Under the pieces are notes generated by a model that worked only from the letters and a program-made list of their open reading frames with translations, was not told the origin of the DNA and ran no database searches. This document shows positions 34,954 through 43,814 of a stretch of 64,000 nt of DNA, in pieces. The stretch is from contig NZ_JAUSYQ010000002.1 of NCBI RefSeq assembly GCF_030816965.1, positions 8,918,001 through 8,982,000 of the forward strand, read 5' to 3'. The position numbers and the translations under genes were made by a program. The stretch's first letter is position 1. Every line of letters starts with the position of its first letter. The stretch is from Streptomyces canus (GTDB taxonomy: Bacteria > Actinomycetota > Actinomycetes > Streptomycetales > Streptomycetaceae).

Positions 34954-37451
34954 CACTGCCCTCCCCGTACGAGCTGGCCGGCGGCCGGGGTGGGCCCGCC
35001 GCCCTGGTAAGTGACCCGCCACAGCGCCGACTTGGCGTCCGAGGTGAAGAACCCGCGCCCGTAGTCGAGGACGTACAGCGCGCCGTCCGGACCGAACTTC
35101 CAGTCCATGAGGTTCTTGATGCCGTCGTTGCCGATCGGCACGATCTTCTTCAGCGACTCCGAGTGGACGGGCAGTCCGCCGTCCCTGTGGTTCCTCGGAT
35201 CGGTGATGACCGCGTTGCGTGGCTGGTCGGCGTCGTAGAAGTCGCCCACGAACCACTTGCCGTCCCAGTAGGAGGGCCACTTGACGGTGCTGGTGGCCGA
35301 GGCGGTGTCGTAGCGGTAGACCGGCCCGTTCATCGCGGCCTGGCCGCCGCCCTTGAGCCACGGCAGCAGGTACTTGGCGTCCTCCTGCTTGTAGGAAGGG
35401 ATGCCGTTCGCGTCGCGCGGGTAGTCCGGGGCGCCGCCCTGGGGCGAGTACCAGATGTTGTTGCCGGTGACCGGCGGGAGGTTGACCAGACCGTCGTTGT
35501 TGGGCGACTCGTTCTTCGGGTGGTCGCAGTCGTACCAGCCCAGCGGCTGGTCGGGATCCGGCAGGTTGCGGTCCCGGTAGGGCTGCTTGTTGCCCATGCA
35601 GTACGGCCAGCCCCGGTTGCTCGCCTCGGTGATGACGGCGAAGGTGTCGTACTTGGCCGGGCCCCAGGTCGTCGAGGGCGCGCTCGCGTCCGGGCCCACC
35701 CACCCCGCGTACAGGATGTCGGTCTTCTTGTCGACGAAGATGCGGGCCGGGTTCCTGACGCCCATGACATAGATCTCGCCGCGAGTCTTGCCGCCGCCCT
35801 CCTCGGTCTCCTTGCCCGTGAAGAGGTTCCCCTCGGGCAGCGTGTACGTCCCGTCGGGCTCCGGGTGGATGCGCAGGATCTTGCCGTTGAGGTTGTTGGT
35901 GTTGCCGGCGGTGCGGCGCGCGTCCGCGAAGGAGACGCCCTTGAAGTTCGGCTGCGGGTTGTTTCCGGAGTAACCGCCGCTGAAGCCACTGGAGTTGTTG
36001 TCGCCGGTCGCGATGTACAGGTTGCCCTTGGAGTCCCAGGACATCCCGCCGCCGGCGTGGCAGCAACTGTGCACCTGGACCGGCCACTTGAGCAGGACCT
36101 TCTCGCTGTTCAGGTCCAGCTTGTTCGTGGTCAGGTCGAGCGTGAAGCGGGAGACCCGACGCTCGGCGATCCGGGTGTCACGGTTGAGCTGGGCGTGCGG
36201 GGTGTAGTGCAGATACACCCAGCCGTTCTGCTCGAAGCGCGGGTCGAGCTCGATCCCGAGCAGCCCCTCCTCGACCTTCACCAGCTCGTCGCCGCCGCCC
36301 TTGTTGCCGAAGACGGTCAACTCGCCCGCCAGGGTGACCTTCTTGGTCGCCGGGTCGTAGACGTGGATCTGGCCCTTGCCCTTGCCGATGTCCGGGTTGT
36401 TCCAGTCGGTGATCACCGGCTGGGAGGAGTCGGCGCCACCCCGGCCGATGAACAGGACGCGCCCGTCGGGGGCGGTGACCAGGCCGTGCGGCTCGCCGAT
36501 CTGGTCGCTCTGCCCCGCCTGGTTGGGCTGGGTGAGGCGTTCGGCCTTGTAGTTGCCGTTGATGGTCGCCTTGCAGTCGGCCTGCACGAGTCGCGAGGTC
36601 CACAGCAGCGCACCGCGCAGATGGGTCCGGAAGTCGGTCTCGTCGTACGAGGCCACCGTGCCGCCCATGCCGGTGTAGAACGACCGGCCGCCGTCGTAGT
36701 CCCGGCACCAGCTCACCGGGTGGTCCCAGCCGTTGGCGCTCGCGCCGGGCTGGTAGGTCGACTCGCGCACCCGGGCCACGGTGTGCACGTCACCGGACGG
36801 GTTCTTCGTCCAGTTGAACCACTGGTCGGGACGCTTCCACTGCACCGGGAGATCCCTGGTCGCCGGATGCTGCCGGTCGCCGACCTCAACGATGGCCCGC
36901 TGGACGGCCGTCGGGCCGGCGGCGGCCGGACGGGCGCCGACGAGGCCCGTGAACCAGTCGGAGTACGGCTCGGCGCGGGCCGCGTCATGGATGCCGACGA
37001 AGCCGCCGCCCGCCTCCATGTAGGCCTCCAGGCCCGCCTCCTGGTCGGGGTCGAGGACATCGCCGCCGCCGGTCAGGAAGACGATCGCGTTGTAACTCCC
37101 CAGCGCCCGCTCGTCGGTGAAGACCCTGGCGTCGTCCGTGGCCTCGGTCTCGAACCGCTGATTCACCGGACCGGACAGCCCGATCTTCTCGACGGCGGCG
37201 ATCCCGGCGTTGACGACCGGTGACTCTTCCCCGGCGGCCGCGGACCCGTAGAAGACCAGCACCCGTACATTGGCGCCGCCCGGTGGCGACTTGACGGACA
37301 TCGTTGTCGCGGACGGATCGGGAGCAGGCAGCGCCCCCGCCGCCGGTCCGGACATCAGCCCGGCGGCGACGACCCCCGCGGTCACGGTGGCCGTCCAGAC
37401 CCGTCTTGTCGTGCTTCCTCCGCTTCTCGCGCTCAACCCTCGTAAGTGCAT
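34953..37451 (-). CDS. Secreted ThuA - PQQ-dependent sugar dehydrogenase fusion
   Basis: 832 aa. ATG 37451 is set by a GAGGAGG ribosome binding site and starts a signal peptide (about 1-40). An N-terminal ThuA domain (VRVLVFYGSAAAGEESPVV to about residue 270) is followed by a six-bladed PQQ-type glucose/sorbosone dehydrogenase domain (EPHGLVTAPDGRVLFIGR, GLLGIELDPRFEQNGWVYLHY, HSCCHAGGGMSWD). ThuA was described in trehalose use and 3-keto-sugar metabolism. It is secreted and co-translated with the blue-copper DUF1080 protein, which is a plausible electron acceptor or partner. Confidence 0.9.
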   Translation of the reverse strand: MHLRGLSARSGGSTTRRVWTATVTAGVVAAGLMSGPAAGALPAPDPSATTMSVKSPPGGANVRVLVFYGSAAAGEESPVVNAGIAAVEKIGLSGPVNQRFETEATDDARVFTDERALGSYNAIVFLTGGGDVLDPDQEAGLEAYMEAGGGFVGIHDAARAEPYSDWFTGLVGARPAAAGPTAVQRAIVEVGDRQHPATRDLPVQWKRPDQWFNWTKNPSGDVHTVARVRESTYQPGASANGWDHPVSWCRDYDGGRSFYTGMGGTVASYDETDFRTHLRGALLWTSRLVQADCKATINGNYKAERLTQPNQAGQSDQIGEPHGLVTAPDGRVLFIGRGGADSSQPVITDWNNPDIGKGKGQIHVYDPATKKVTLAGELTVFGNKGGGDELVKVEEGLLGIELDPRFEQNGWVYLHYTPHAQLNRDTRIAERRVSRFTLDLTTNKLDLNSEKVLLKWPVQVHSCCHAGGGMSWDSKGNLYIATGDNNSSGFSGGYSGNNPQPNFKGVSFADARRTAGNTNNLNGKILRIHPEPDGTYTLPEGNLFTGKETEEGGGKTRGEIYVMGVRNPARIFVDKKTDILYAGWVGPDASAPSTTWGPAKYDTFAVITEASNRGWPYCMGNKQPYRDRNLPDPDQPLGWYDCDHPKNESPNNDGLVNLPPVTGNNIWYSPQGGAPDYPRDANGIPSYKQEDAKYLLPWLKGGGQAAMNGPVYRYDTASATSTVKWPSYWDGKWFVGDFYDADQPRNAVITDPRNHRDGGLPVHSESLKKIVPIGNDGIKNLMDWKFGPDGALYVLDYGRGFFTSDAKSALWRVTYQGGGPTPAAGQLVRGGQ

Positions 37452-37640
37452 GGGCACCTCCTCGGTCACAGCAACAGCGCCATGGAAGCTAGACCCCTTT
37501 GCGTCACGCGCCAATACCTATGACCGGGATCGCACGAACTTTGTCCTGAGTGTGGATAAACGGCTCTCAGGCCGGTACCGTCTCACAGGTTCATCACAGC
37601 TACGTCTCCGCAAAACACGTATCACGGTGGGGAGTTCTGC

Positions 37641-38621
37641 GTGGGTGCACTGGACAGACGTGGGTTCAACCGGAGGGTGCTGCTCGGCGGTGCGGCCGTC
37701 GCGACATCGTTGTCCCTGGCGCCGGAGGCCCGGAGCGACACAGGTCCGGCGAAGGCGGCCCCGGGCGGCGGCGAGGTCAAGCGCATCAAGCTGTACGCCG
37801 AGAAGCTCGCCGACGGGCAGATGGGCTACGGCCTCGAGAAGGGCAAGGCGACCATCCCCGGTCCGCTGATCGAGCTCAACGAGGGCGACACCCTGCACAT
37901 CGACTTCGAGAACACCATGGACGTCAGGGCGAGCCTGCACGTCCACGGCCTGGACTACGAGATCTCCAGCGACGGCACCCAGTTGAACAAGAGCGACGTC
38001 GAACCGGGCGGCACCCGCACCTACACCTGGCGCACCCATGTGCCGGGACGCCGGAGCGACGGCACCTGGCGGGCGGGTAGCGCGGGCTACTGGCATTACC
38101 ACGATCACGTGGTCGGCACGGAACACGGAACCGGCGGTATCCGCAAGGGCCTCTACGGCCCCGTGATCGTCCGCCGCAAGGGCGATGTCCTCCCGGACGC
38201 GACCCACACGATCGTCTTCAACGACATGCTCATCAACAACAAGCCCGCTCACTCGGGGCCCGACTTCGAGGCCACGGTGGGCGATCGGGTCGAGTTCGTG
38301 ATGATCACGCACGGCGAGTACTACCACACCTTCCACCTGCACGGTCACCGCTGGGCGGACAACCGTACGGGCATGCTCACCGGCCCCGACGACCCGAGCC
38401 AGGTCATCGACAACAAGATCGTGGGCCCGGCGGACTCCTTCGGCTTCCAGGTGATCGCGGGGGAGGGGGTCGGGGCGGGCGCGTGGATGTACCACTGCCA
38501 TGTGCAGAGCCACTCCGACATGGGCATGGTGGGCCTGTTCCTGGTGAAGAAGACGGACGGCACGATCCCCGGGTACGAGCCGCACGAGCACACGGAGCAC
38601 CAGGCCGGGCACGCGCACTGA
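37641..38621 (+). CDS. Two-domain small laccase (SLAC)
   Basis: 326 aa multicopper oxidase with two cupredoxin domains, the size of the trimeric small laccase of S. coelicolor (SCO6712). Tat signal [12 protein letters not shown]. Copper ligands: [17 protein letters not shown] and the type 1 motif [15 protein letters not shown] 37641 with GGGGAG upstream. It oxidises phenols with O2 outside the cell. It is divergent from the secreted PQQ dehydrogenase and cupredoxin genes across 189 bases. Confidence 0.93.
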   Translation: MGALDRRGFNRRVLLGGAAVATSLSLAPEARSDTGPAKAAPGGGEVKRIKLYAEKLADGQMGYGLEKGKATIPGPLIELNEGDTLHIDFENTMDVRASLHVHGLDYEISSDGTQLNKSDVEPGGTRTYTWRTHVPGRRSDGTWRAGSAGYWHYHDHVVGTEHGTGGIRKGLYGPVIVRRKGDVLPDATHTIVFNDMLINNKPAHSGPDFEATVGDRVEFVMITHGEYYHTFHLHGHRWADNRTGMLTGPDDPSQVIDNKIVGPADSFGFQVIAGEGVGAGAWMYHCHVQSHSDMGMVGLFLVKKTDGTIPGYEPHEHTEHQAGHAH

Positions 38622-38635
38622 CGGATCATGGACGG

Positions 38636-39550
38636 GTGACTCTTCTTCTCACACGCGGTGATCTGGAAGCGGTGCTGGAGCCCAAGGCCTGCATCGAGGC
38701 TCTGCGGGACGGCTTCCGGCACGCCGAGGCGGTGCCGATCGCGGGACAACGGGTGCGCACGGACCTCCCGTTCCCCGGTACGGCCACCGCACTGATCCCT
38801 GGCCTGCTCCCCGGCATCGCGGCCTACACGGTGAAGGTCAACGCCAAGTTCCCCGCCGCCCGGCCCGCCCTGCGCGGAGTGATCTGTCTGCACAGTGGTG
38901 CCGACGGCGAGTTGCTGGCGCTGCTGGACTCGGCGACGGTCACGGCCTGGCGCACAGGCCTCGCGGCCGCCCTGGGCACCCATCTGCTCGCCGGCCGGGG
39001 AGACGTCGTCGGAGTGATCGGGGCGGGCGCACAGGCCGAGTTGACGGTGCGGGGCCTCGCGGCGCTACGGCCCCGCAGTGCCCTCGTCGTCCAGGACACG
39101 TCGGCCGACCGCGCCGCGGAGTTCGCCGCGCGGCACGGTGGGCGGGTGGTGTCCTCCGCCGCGGAGGTCGCCGCGGCCGCCGACATCGTCCTGTCGGCGA
39201 CCTGGTCGAGGCAACCACTGCTGCACCTGCGGGACACCAGGCCGGGCCAGCACTTCACGAGCCTGGGTGTGGACGAGCCCGGCAAGGCGGAGCTGGCCGC
39301 CGATCTGCTGGACGCGGCGCTCCTGGTGGTCGACGATCGTGAACTCGCGGCGGCCGTGGGAGTGCTGAGGGCCGCCGACGCGACCCTCGGCGAGGTGGCG
39401 CGGTCCGAGCACCCCGGCCGGACGACCGACAGGGACCGCACGGTCTACGCCCCCGTGGGCATGCCCTGGCAGGACCTCGCGCTGGCCTGGACGGCGTACG
39501 GGCGGGCCGGGCGGGAGGGGATCGGACGGCGGGTGGATCTGCTGGCCTGA
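38636..39550 (+). CDS. Ornithine cyclodeaminase / mu-crystallin family protein
   Basis: 304 aa. NAD-binding motif GVIGAGAQAELTVRGLAAL near residues 125-145, preceded by KVNAKFP and GVICLHSGADGELLALLDSATVTAWRT. The family includes ornithine cyclodeaminase, alanine dehydrogenase and imine reductases; the actual substrate cannot be told. GTG 38636, 14 bases after the laccase stop, so they may be co-transcribed. Confidence 0.85.
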   Translation: MTLLLTRGDLEAVLEPKACIEALRDGFRHAEAVPIAGQRVRTDLPFPGTATALIPGLLPGIAAYTVKVNAKFPAARPALRGVICLHSGADGELLALLDSATVTAWRTGLAAALGTHLLAGRGDVVGVIGAGAQAELTVRGLAALRPRSALVVQDTSADRAAEFAARHGGRVVSSAAEVAAAADIVLSATWSRQPLLHLRDTRPGQHFTSLGVDEPGKAELAADLLDAALLVVDDRELAAAVGVLRAADATLGEVARSEHPGRTTDRDRTVYAPVGMPWQDLALAWTAYGRAGREGIGRRVDLLA

Positions 39551-39645
39551 ATCCCGTCACGAGATGTCCAGCTGGGCCTTTCTCGTCGTCATGCAGTGAT
39601 CCTCGCCGAGGGCGATCCGGTGCGCAAGCCTCTTTCACCCACCCC

Positions 39646-39657
39646 GAGAGCGCTCTC
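39646..39657. promoter_or_regulatory. LacI-type operator GAGAGCGCTCTC
   Basis: A perfect palindrome 58 bases before the LacI start. It fits the TGGGAGCGCTCCCA type recognised by CebR/BglR-like regulators, so autoregulation is likely. Confidence 0.7.
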
Positions 39658-39714
39658 ACCAGTGCCCTCGTCCGGGGCTATCCTGATCCGCACCCGCCGA
39701 CGAGGAGCCCCGAA

Positions 39715-40740
39715 GTGACCGACACAGCGCCGCGCCCCACACTGGAGGCCGTGGCGGCCCGGGCCGGGGTGTCGCGGGCCACCGTGTCCCGGGTGGTGAA
39801 CGGCGGGGACGGGGTCAGGGAGCCGCTCGTCGAGCGGGTGCGCAGGGCCGTCGACGAGCTCGGTTACGTCCCCAACCAGGCCGCCCGCAGTCTTGTCACC
39901 CGGCGCCATGACGCCGTCGCCGTGGTCGTGGCCGAACCGGAGACCAGGGTCTTCGCGGACCCCTTCTTCGCGCTGCAACTCCGGGGGATCAGCAAGGAGT
40001 TGACCGCCCACGACAATCAACTCGTCCTGCTGCTCACCGAGGGCCGCGACGACCACGCCCGCGTCGGACGCTACCTCGCAGGAGGCCATGTCGACGGCGC
40101 GCTCGTCTTCTCGCTGCACCTCGACGACCCGCTGCCGGAACTGGTCCAACGGGCCGGTGTCCCCACGGTGTTCGGCGGACGGCCCGGGTGGAGCGACGGG
40201 ACGACGGATGTCGTGTACGTCGACAGCGACAACCGGGGCGGTGCCCGCGAGGCCGTGCGGCATCTCGTCGGTCTCGGGCGCACCCGTGTCGCCCACATCA
40301 CCGGCGCCCTCGACCAGACCTCCGCCGCGGACCGGCTCGACGGCTACAGGGACGTCATGGGCGACGCCGACCCGGAGCTCGTCGTGCGGGGCGACTTCAC
40401 CCCGGCCGGCGGGGAGCGGGCGATGCGCGAACTCCTCGACCGGCGCCCGGACGTGGACGCGGTGTTCGCCGCCAACGACCTCACCGCGTCCGGCGCCCTG
40501 CGCGTGCTGCGCGAGCGGGGGCGCCGGGTGCCCGAGGACGTGGCGGTGATCGGCTTCGACGACATGCTGCCGGTCGCCGAACAGACCGATCCGCCGCTGA
40601 CGACGGTCCGTCAGGACATAGAGGAGATGGGCCGGTTGATGGCCCGCCTGCTGCTGCGCGACCTCGACCGCCGGACCGGGGGAGCCACACCGGCCGGTGT
40701 CGTCCTGCCGACCACGCTGATCCGCCGCGCCTCGGCGTGA
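39715..40740 (+). CDS. LacI-family regulator
   Basis: 341 aa. N-terminal LacI DNA-binding domain TLEAVAARAGVSRATVSRVVNG followed by the hinge (VPNQAARSL) and a periplasmic-binding-like sugar domain. GTG 39715 after GAGGAG. An operator-like palindrome lies upstream. The regulated genes are not obvious; the adjacent secreted sugar-oxidation genes are one possibility. Confidence 0.9.
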   Translation: MTDTAPRPTLEAVAARAGVSRATVSRVVNGGDGVREPLVERVRRAVDELGYVPNQAARSLVTRRHDAVAVVVAEPETRVFADPFFALQLRGISKELTAHDNQLVLLLTEGRDDHARVGRYLAGGHVDGALVFSLHLDDPLPELVQRAGVPTVFGGRPGWSDGTTDVVYVDSDNRGGAREAVRHLVGLGRTRVAHITGALDQTSAADRLDGYRDVMGDADPELVVRGDFTPAGGERAMRELLDRRPDVDAVFAANDLTASGALRVLRERGRRVPEDVAVIGFDDMLPVAEQTDPPLTTVRQDIEEMGRLMARLLLRDLDRRTGGATPAGVVLPTTLIRRASA

Positions 40741-40753
40741 TCCCCCGCCCCGG

Positions 40754-41545
40754 TCACGTCTGCTGCGGCACGCTCTTGATGACCGCGAAGCGGGCGCCGT
40801 ACGGATCGGCCAGCTTGGCGACCCGGCCGACACCCGGCACGTCCGTGGCGGGCAGCCGGATGCTGCCGCCCAGCTCCTGTGCCTTCGCCACCGTCTCGTC
40901 CGTGTCCGTGACCTCGAAGTACGGCATCCAGTACGCCCCGGCTTGCGCCTCCAGTGGATCGTCGGCGAACGGCACGATGCCGCCGAACATGGCGTCCTCG
41001 CCCTGCCCGTCCGGCAGCACGGTCGTGTACGTGCCGCCCGGGAAGTCGACCCCGTAGGTCTCCAGGCCGAGAGCCGCACGGTAGAAGTAGGCGGCCATCG
41101 GCAGGTCGGCCGTGTACAGCTCGACCCAGCACAGCGAGCCCGGTTCCTGGGTGATCTGGAGCCCCTTGTTCTGCTTGGGCTGCCAGACGCCGAAGGGCAC
41201 ACCCGCCTTGTCGGCGAGGATCGCCATGCGGCCCTGGTCCATCACGTCCATGGGCTGCATCAGCACCGAGCCGTGCGCCTGCTCGGCCGCCTTCGCGGTG
41301 GCGTCCGCGTCCGGGGTCTGGAAGTACACGGTCCAGGAGGGCGGGCCCTGCTCCGGTGTGGTCTGCATGCCGCCCGCGGCGGTTCTGCCGGCGAGCTGGA
41401 AGAAGCCGTAACCGCCGGCTTCGGGCGGGCCCGGCTGGAACTCCCAGCCGAACAAAGCGCCGTAGAAGGTGGTGGCGCCGTCGATGTCGGGGGTGCCGAG
41501 GTCGAGCCAGTTCGGAGCGCCGGTGACGTAACGGGTCGTGAGCAT
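40754..41545 (-). CDS. VOC (glyoxalase/bleomycin-resistance fold) protein
   Basis: 263 aa with two tandem VOC modules (APNWLDLGTPDIDGATTFYGALFGWEF and GSLCWVELYTADLPMAAYFYRAALGLE). Similar Streptomyces proteins are annotated as VOC family without known substrate; some resemble a glyoxalase-like hydroxylase subunit. ATG 41545 follows GAGGAGG. Convergent with the LacI gene, 13 bases apart. Confidence 0.88.
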   Translation of the reverse strand: MLTTRYVTGAPNWLDLGTPDIDGATTFYGALFGWEFQPGPPEAGGYGFFQLAGRTAAGGMQTTPEQGPPSWTVYFQTPDADATAKAAEQAHGSVLMQPMDVMDQGRMAILADKAGVPFGVWQPKQNKGLQITQEPGSLCWVELYTADLPMAAYFYRAALGLETYGVDFPGGTYTTVLPDGQGEDAMFGGIVPFADDPLEAQAGAYWMPYFEVTDTDETVAKAQELGGSIRLPATDVPGVGRVAKLADPYGARFAVIKSVPQQT

Positions 41546-41918
41546 CTCTGCCCTCCTCTGAGGGGTCCCGTTGCCTGCACTGCCGAGTCTTGCACCGTCC
41601 ACTGACAATCGCCGCCGGGACGCCGCGACGGGCCACGAGAAAGGGCGGCGCGAGCCGGGACGACGGTGACGATCCGCGCAGGATCGCCGCTACGGGCGGG
41701 CGGACCGTGGTCACGCGCGGCCGGGACGCCGCCGCGGTTCGGTGACACCGACGGCAAGCGCACCGGCCGGTGCGGAGACACCCCGGGTGAACCGATTCCG
41801 CGCGCCGCCGTGCGACTCCGCGTCGGGCGGGGGACCATCAAGGCGGCCGGAGCCCGTGAACGGCGCCGTTGATCGCGCGTTGATCGAACGTTTTTCGCTG
41901 CCCGGCACGATCTCGGCC
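41546..41918. other. Intergenic region upstream of the WhiB-like gene
   Basis: No gene is supported, although the WhiB frame is open to 41742. A small hairpin CGATCC/GGATCG (41670-41675 with 41681-41686) and two GTTGATCG copies (41866-41873 and 41879-41886) lie here and may belong to WhiB-like gene regulation. Confidence 0.35.
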
Positions 41919-42167
41919 ATGCACATCGACACCATCACCCCGACCGACCCCGCCTGGCAGGCGCAGGCGTTGTGCGCGCAGACCGGGGCGGACTTCTTCT
42001 TTCCCGAGCCGGGCAGCTCGGTACGAGAGGCGAAGCGCATCTGCGGCATGTGCGAGATGCGCTCGGCCTGTCTCGAGTACGCCCTGGCCAACGACGAACG
42101 CTTCGGCGTCTGGGGCGGCCTCTCCGAGAAGGAACGGCTGGCGATCAGGCGGGTGGAAAACCGATGA
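41919..42167 (+). CDS. WhiB-like iron-sulfur regulator
   Basis: 82 aa WhiB-like protein. Four Cys for a [4Fe-4S] cluster: ALCAQ, RICGMC and SACLEY; the turn motif GVWGGLSEKER follows. ATG 41919 gives the usual short N-terminus. Position near the small laccase suggests WblH (SCO6715 in S. coelicolor, from memory). A tRNA-like cluster starts 39 bases downstream. Confidence 0.9.
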   Translation: MHIDTITPTDPAWQAQALCAQTGADFFFPEPGSSVREAKRICGMCEMRSACLEYALANDERFGVWGGLSEKERLAIRRVENR

Positions 42168-42205
42168 GCCGACGGGCCGGGAGTTCGGTGAGGATCCCGG
42201 AGCAT

Positions 42206-42278
42206 CCGGGCGTGGCGCAGAGGCAGGCGCACCGCCTTGCCAAGGCGAGACACATCGGTTCGCATCCGATCCCCGCGC
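42206..42278 (+). tRNA. tRNA-Gly(GCC)-like sequence, degenerate
   Basis: D arm GCGC-AGAGGCAG-GCGC (42215-42230), anticodon arm CCGCC-TTGCCAA-GGCGA (anticodon GCC at 42239-42241, one C-A mismatch), T arm ATCGG-TTCGCAT-CCGAT (42254-42270). The acceptor arms pair in only about four of seven positions. The T loop has C instead of the invariant A58. It is either a pseudo-tRNA or an unusual tRNA-like RNA. Confidence 0.5.
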
Positions 42279-42288
42279 CGTGTCCGCG

Positions 42289-42360
42289 GGCCCTGTAGAG
42301 CAGAGGCAGACTCGCCGCCTTCTCAGGGCGGATACGCCGGTTCGCATCCGGCCGGGGCCC
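42289..42360 (+). tRNA. tRNA-Glu(CTC)-like gene with unusual arms
   Basis: Full cloverleaf: acceptor GGCCCTG/CGGGGCC (7 of 7), D arm GAGC-AGAGGCAG-ACTC (one mismatch), anticodon arm CCGCC-TTCTCAG-GGCGG (anticodon CTC at 42322-42324), T arm GCCGG-TTCGCAT-CCGGC. The T loop TTCGCAT has C at position 58. CCA is not encoded. Confidence 0.65.
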
Positions 42361-42368
42361 ATGGCAAG

Positions 42369-42440
42369 GGGTCGGTAGCGCAGAGGCAGGCGCACCTTCA
42401 TCGCATGAAGGGAACGTCCGTTCGAATCTGACCCGGCCCG
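42369..42440 (+). tRNA. tRNA-like gene, anticodon CGC (Ala) by position
   Basis: Acceptor GGGTCGG/CCGGCCC (7 of 7), D arm GCGC-AGAGGCAG-GCGC, anticodon arm CCTTC-ATCGCAT-GAAGG (anticodon CGC at 42402-42404), T arm GTCCG-TTCGAAT-CTGAC with one C-T mismatch. The anticodon stem could extend to six pairs with a five-base loop, so the anticodon assignment is uncertain. No G3-U70 pair typical of tRNA-Ala. Confidence 0.55.
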
Positions 42441-42468
42441 CGACAGGGCACGAACGGGGCGGGGACGT

Positions 42469-43215
42469 ATGGATGACGTGATCGGCGAGGACGAGCTGGC
42501 CGCCTTCCACCGTACGGTCGGCAGGCTGCGCGAACTGCCCGTCGACGACCCGGTGCGGCCGCGCGCCGAGCAGGTCGCCGCGTCCTTCGCCTGCGACGGG
42601 CGGCTGCGGCGGCGCAAGACGCGGGGCGCCGAGACGGCCGCCGCCGACGCCGGGTCCATGGCGGCCACCGCGACCGGTGCCCGCGACCGGCGCGAGGACG
42701 CGCCGCTGGCCGTGTCCGGCGACGCGGGCGTCTTCCGTAAGCCACGCAATTGCTCTGTGTGCAAGTCGTCCCTGTCGACAGGTCGATGCCTTCTCTCACC
42801 GCCTGGGCCCCCGCTGCGCCGCCGACAACACGGCCCGCCGGGCTCTGACCACCGACCTCGAGGGGCGCCGCGCGCTGCTCACCGGCGGCCGCGTGAAGAT
42901 CGGCTTTCAGCTGGCCCTGATGATGCTCCGGGAGGGCGCGGAACTCCTGGTGACGAGCCGCTTCCCGCCCCCGTGCGCCGATTACGGGCCGAGCCGGGCA
43001 GCGATCGGTGGCTCGACCGGCTGACCGTCATCGCCGTCGACCTGCGCGACCCGCGCCAGGTACTGGGCCTGTGCGAGGACCCGTGCCAGGAGGGCGTCCC
43101 CCTGGACATCCTCGTCAACAACGCCGCGCAGACGGTACGCCGGCCGCCCGAGTCGTACGCCCTCCTCGCCGCCGGCGAGCACGACGCGCTGCCCGACGGG
43201 GTACGGCGGGCAGCG
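42469..43215 (+). pseudogene. Broken SDR-domain protein gene, 3' truncated
   Basis: ATG 42469 opens LAAFHRTVGRLRELPVDDP, then a Cys-rich stretch (NCSVCKSS). A frameshift near 42770 moves the reading to the frame with CRQVDAFSHRLGPRCAADN, ALLTGGRVKIGFQLALMMLR and LLVTSRFPP. A second near 42975 returns to the first frame with RAEPGSDRWLDRLTVIAVDL and LDILVNNAAQTVRRPPESY. The homologous proteins I recall continue for another 150-200 residues, but here the gene stops at DGVRRAAG where it abuts a tRNA 3' end. Confidence 0.82.
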
Positions 43216-43246
43216 GGTGTCGCAGGTTCGAATCCTGCCGGGGGCA
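43214..43246 (+). other. tRNA 3'-half remnant, att-like scar
   Basis: T arm GCAGG-TTCGAAT-CCTGC (43222-43238) followed by acceptor strand CGGGGGC (43239-43245) and A. No 5' half (expected GCCCCCG) is found upstream; the SDR pseudogene occupies that space. The sequence resembles the 3' end of a Streptomyces tRNA-Arg, a usual integration site for mobile elements. A terminator follows. Confidence 0.7.
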
Positions 43247-43265
43247 CAGAGACCCACCTGGTCGG

Positions 43266-43296
43266 AGGCCCTTCCGTCCGCCGGACGGAAGGGCCT
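43266..43296 (+). terminator. Perfect 14-bp hairpin after the tRNA remnant
   Basis: AGGCCCTTCCGTCC (43266-43279) pairs exactly with 43283-43296 around GCC. It is probably the original terminator of the tRNA whose 3' half remains. Confidence 0.8.
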
Positions 43297-43394
43297 CTGT
43301 CGCTCGTGGCCCACATGCGGTGCGCGCGGAGGTTGGAGATCTGTCGCGGATGCCCGGTCCTGCGACGCGGGTGGCTGGCCGAAGCGCGGCGCAA

Positions 43395-43814
43395 CTATCC
43401 CGCGGCCAGGGGCGCGGAGTTCAGTGCGCGTATCAACTGCGGGGTGAGCAGTTCGCCGGCGCGGTCGGCGAGGACGGCCATTTCGTAGCCGACCAAGCCG
43501 ACGTCGCATCCCTCGGCGGCGAGGACGCCGAGACAGCTGCCGTCGCGGATGCGACCGACCATGAGGAAGCCTCCGAGCATTTCGATCATGACGAGCTTCA
43601 TGCCGTGGAAGCCGTGCGTCGCCGCCGCGTTCTGGGCGAGGCTGGTGATGCCGGAGACCACGGCGGCCAGGTGGTCGGCCCGATCTCGGCCGAGGCTGTC
43701 CGAGGCGGCCATGAGCAGGCCGTCGGCGGAGACGGCGACAGCGTCGGTGACGCCGTCGGTGGTGCGTGCGAACTCCGAGATGAGCCAGCCGAAACTCTGG
43801 ACGGCGGTGGTCAC
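43395..43814 (-). CDS. Roadblock/LC7-domain protein (CvnB-like)
   Basis: 139 aa roadblock/LC7 protein (VQSFGWLISEFARTTDGVTDAVAVSADGLLMAAS). In Streptomyces such proteins are the B component of conservons, forming a membrane complex with a CvnA sensor and a small GTPase. GTG 43814 overlaps the stop of the upstream kinase gene by four bases. The usual C (DUF742) and D (GTPase) genes are absent. Confidence 0.92.
   Translation of the reverse strand: MTTAVQSFGWLISEFARTTDGVTDAVAVSADGLLMAASDSLGRDRADHLAAVVSGITSLAQNAAATHGFHGMKLVMIEMLGGFLMVGRIRDGSCLGVLAAEGCDVGLVGYEMAVLADRAGELLTPQLIRALNSAPLAAG

Noticed and set aside
41742..41918. Longer N-terminus for the WhiB-like protein
   Set aside because: WhiB-like proteins of this class start close to the first Cys; the extra 59 residues are low-complexity Pro/Arg/Ala.
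42206..42440. CRISPR array
   Set aside because: The repeated AGAGGCAG blocks are the D arms of tRNA-like cloverleaves; units have different sequences and no spacer pattern.
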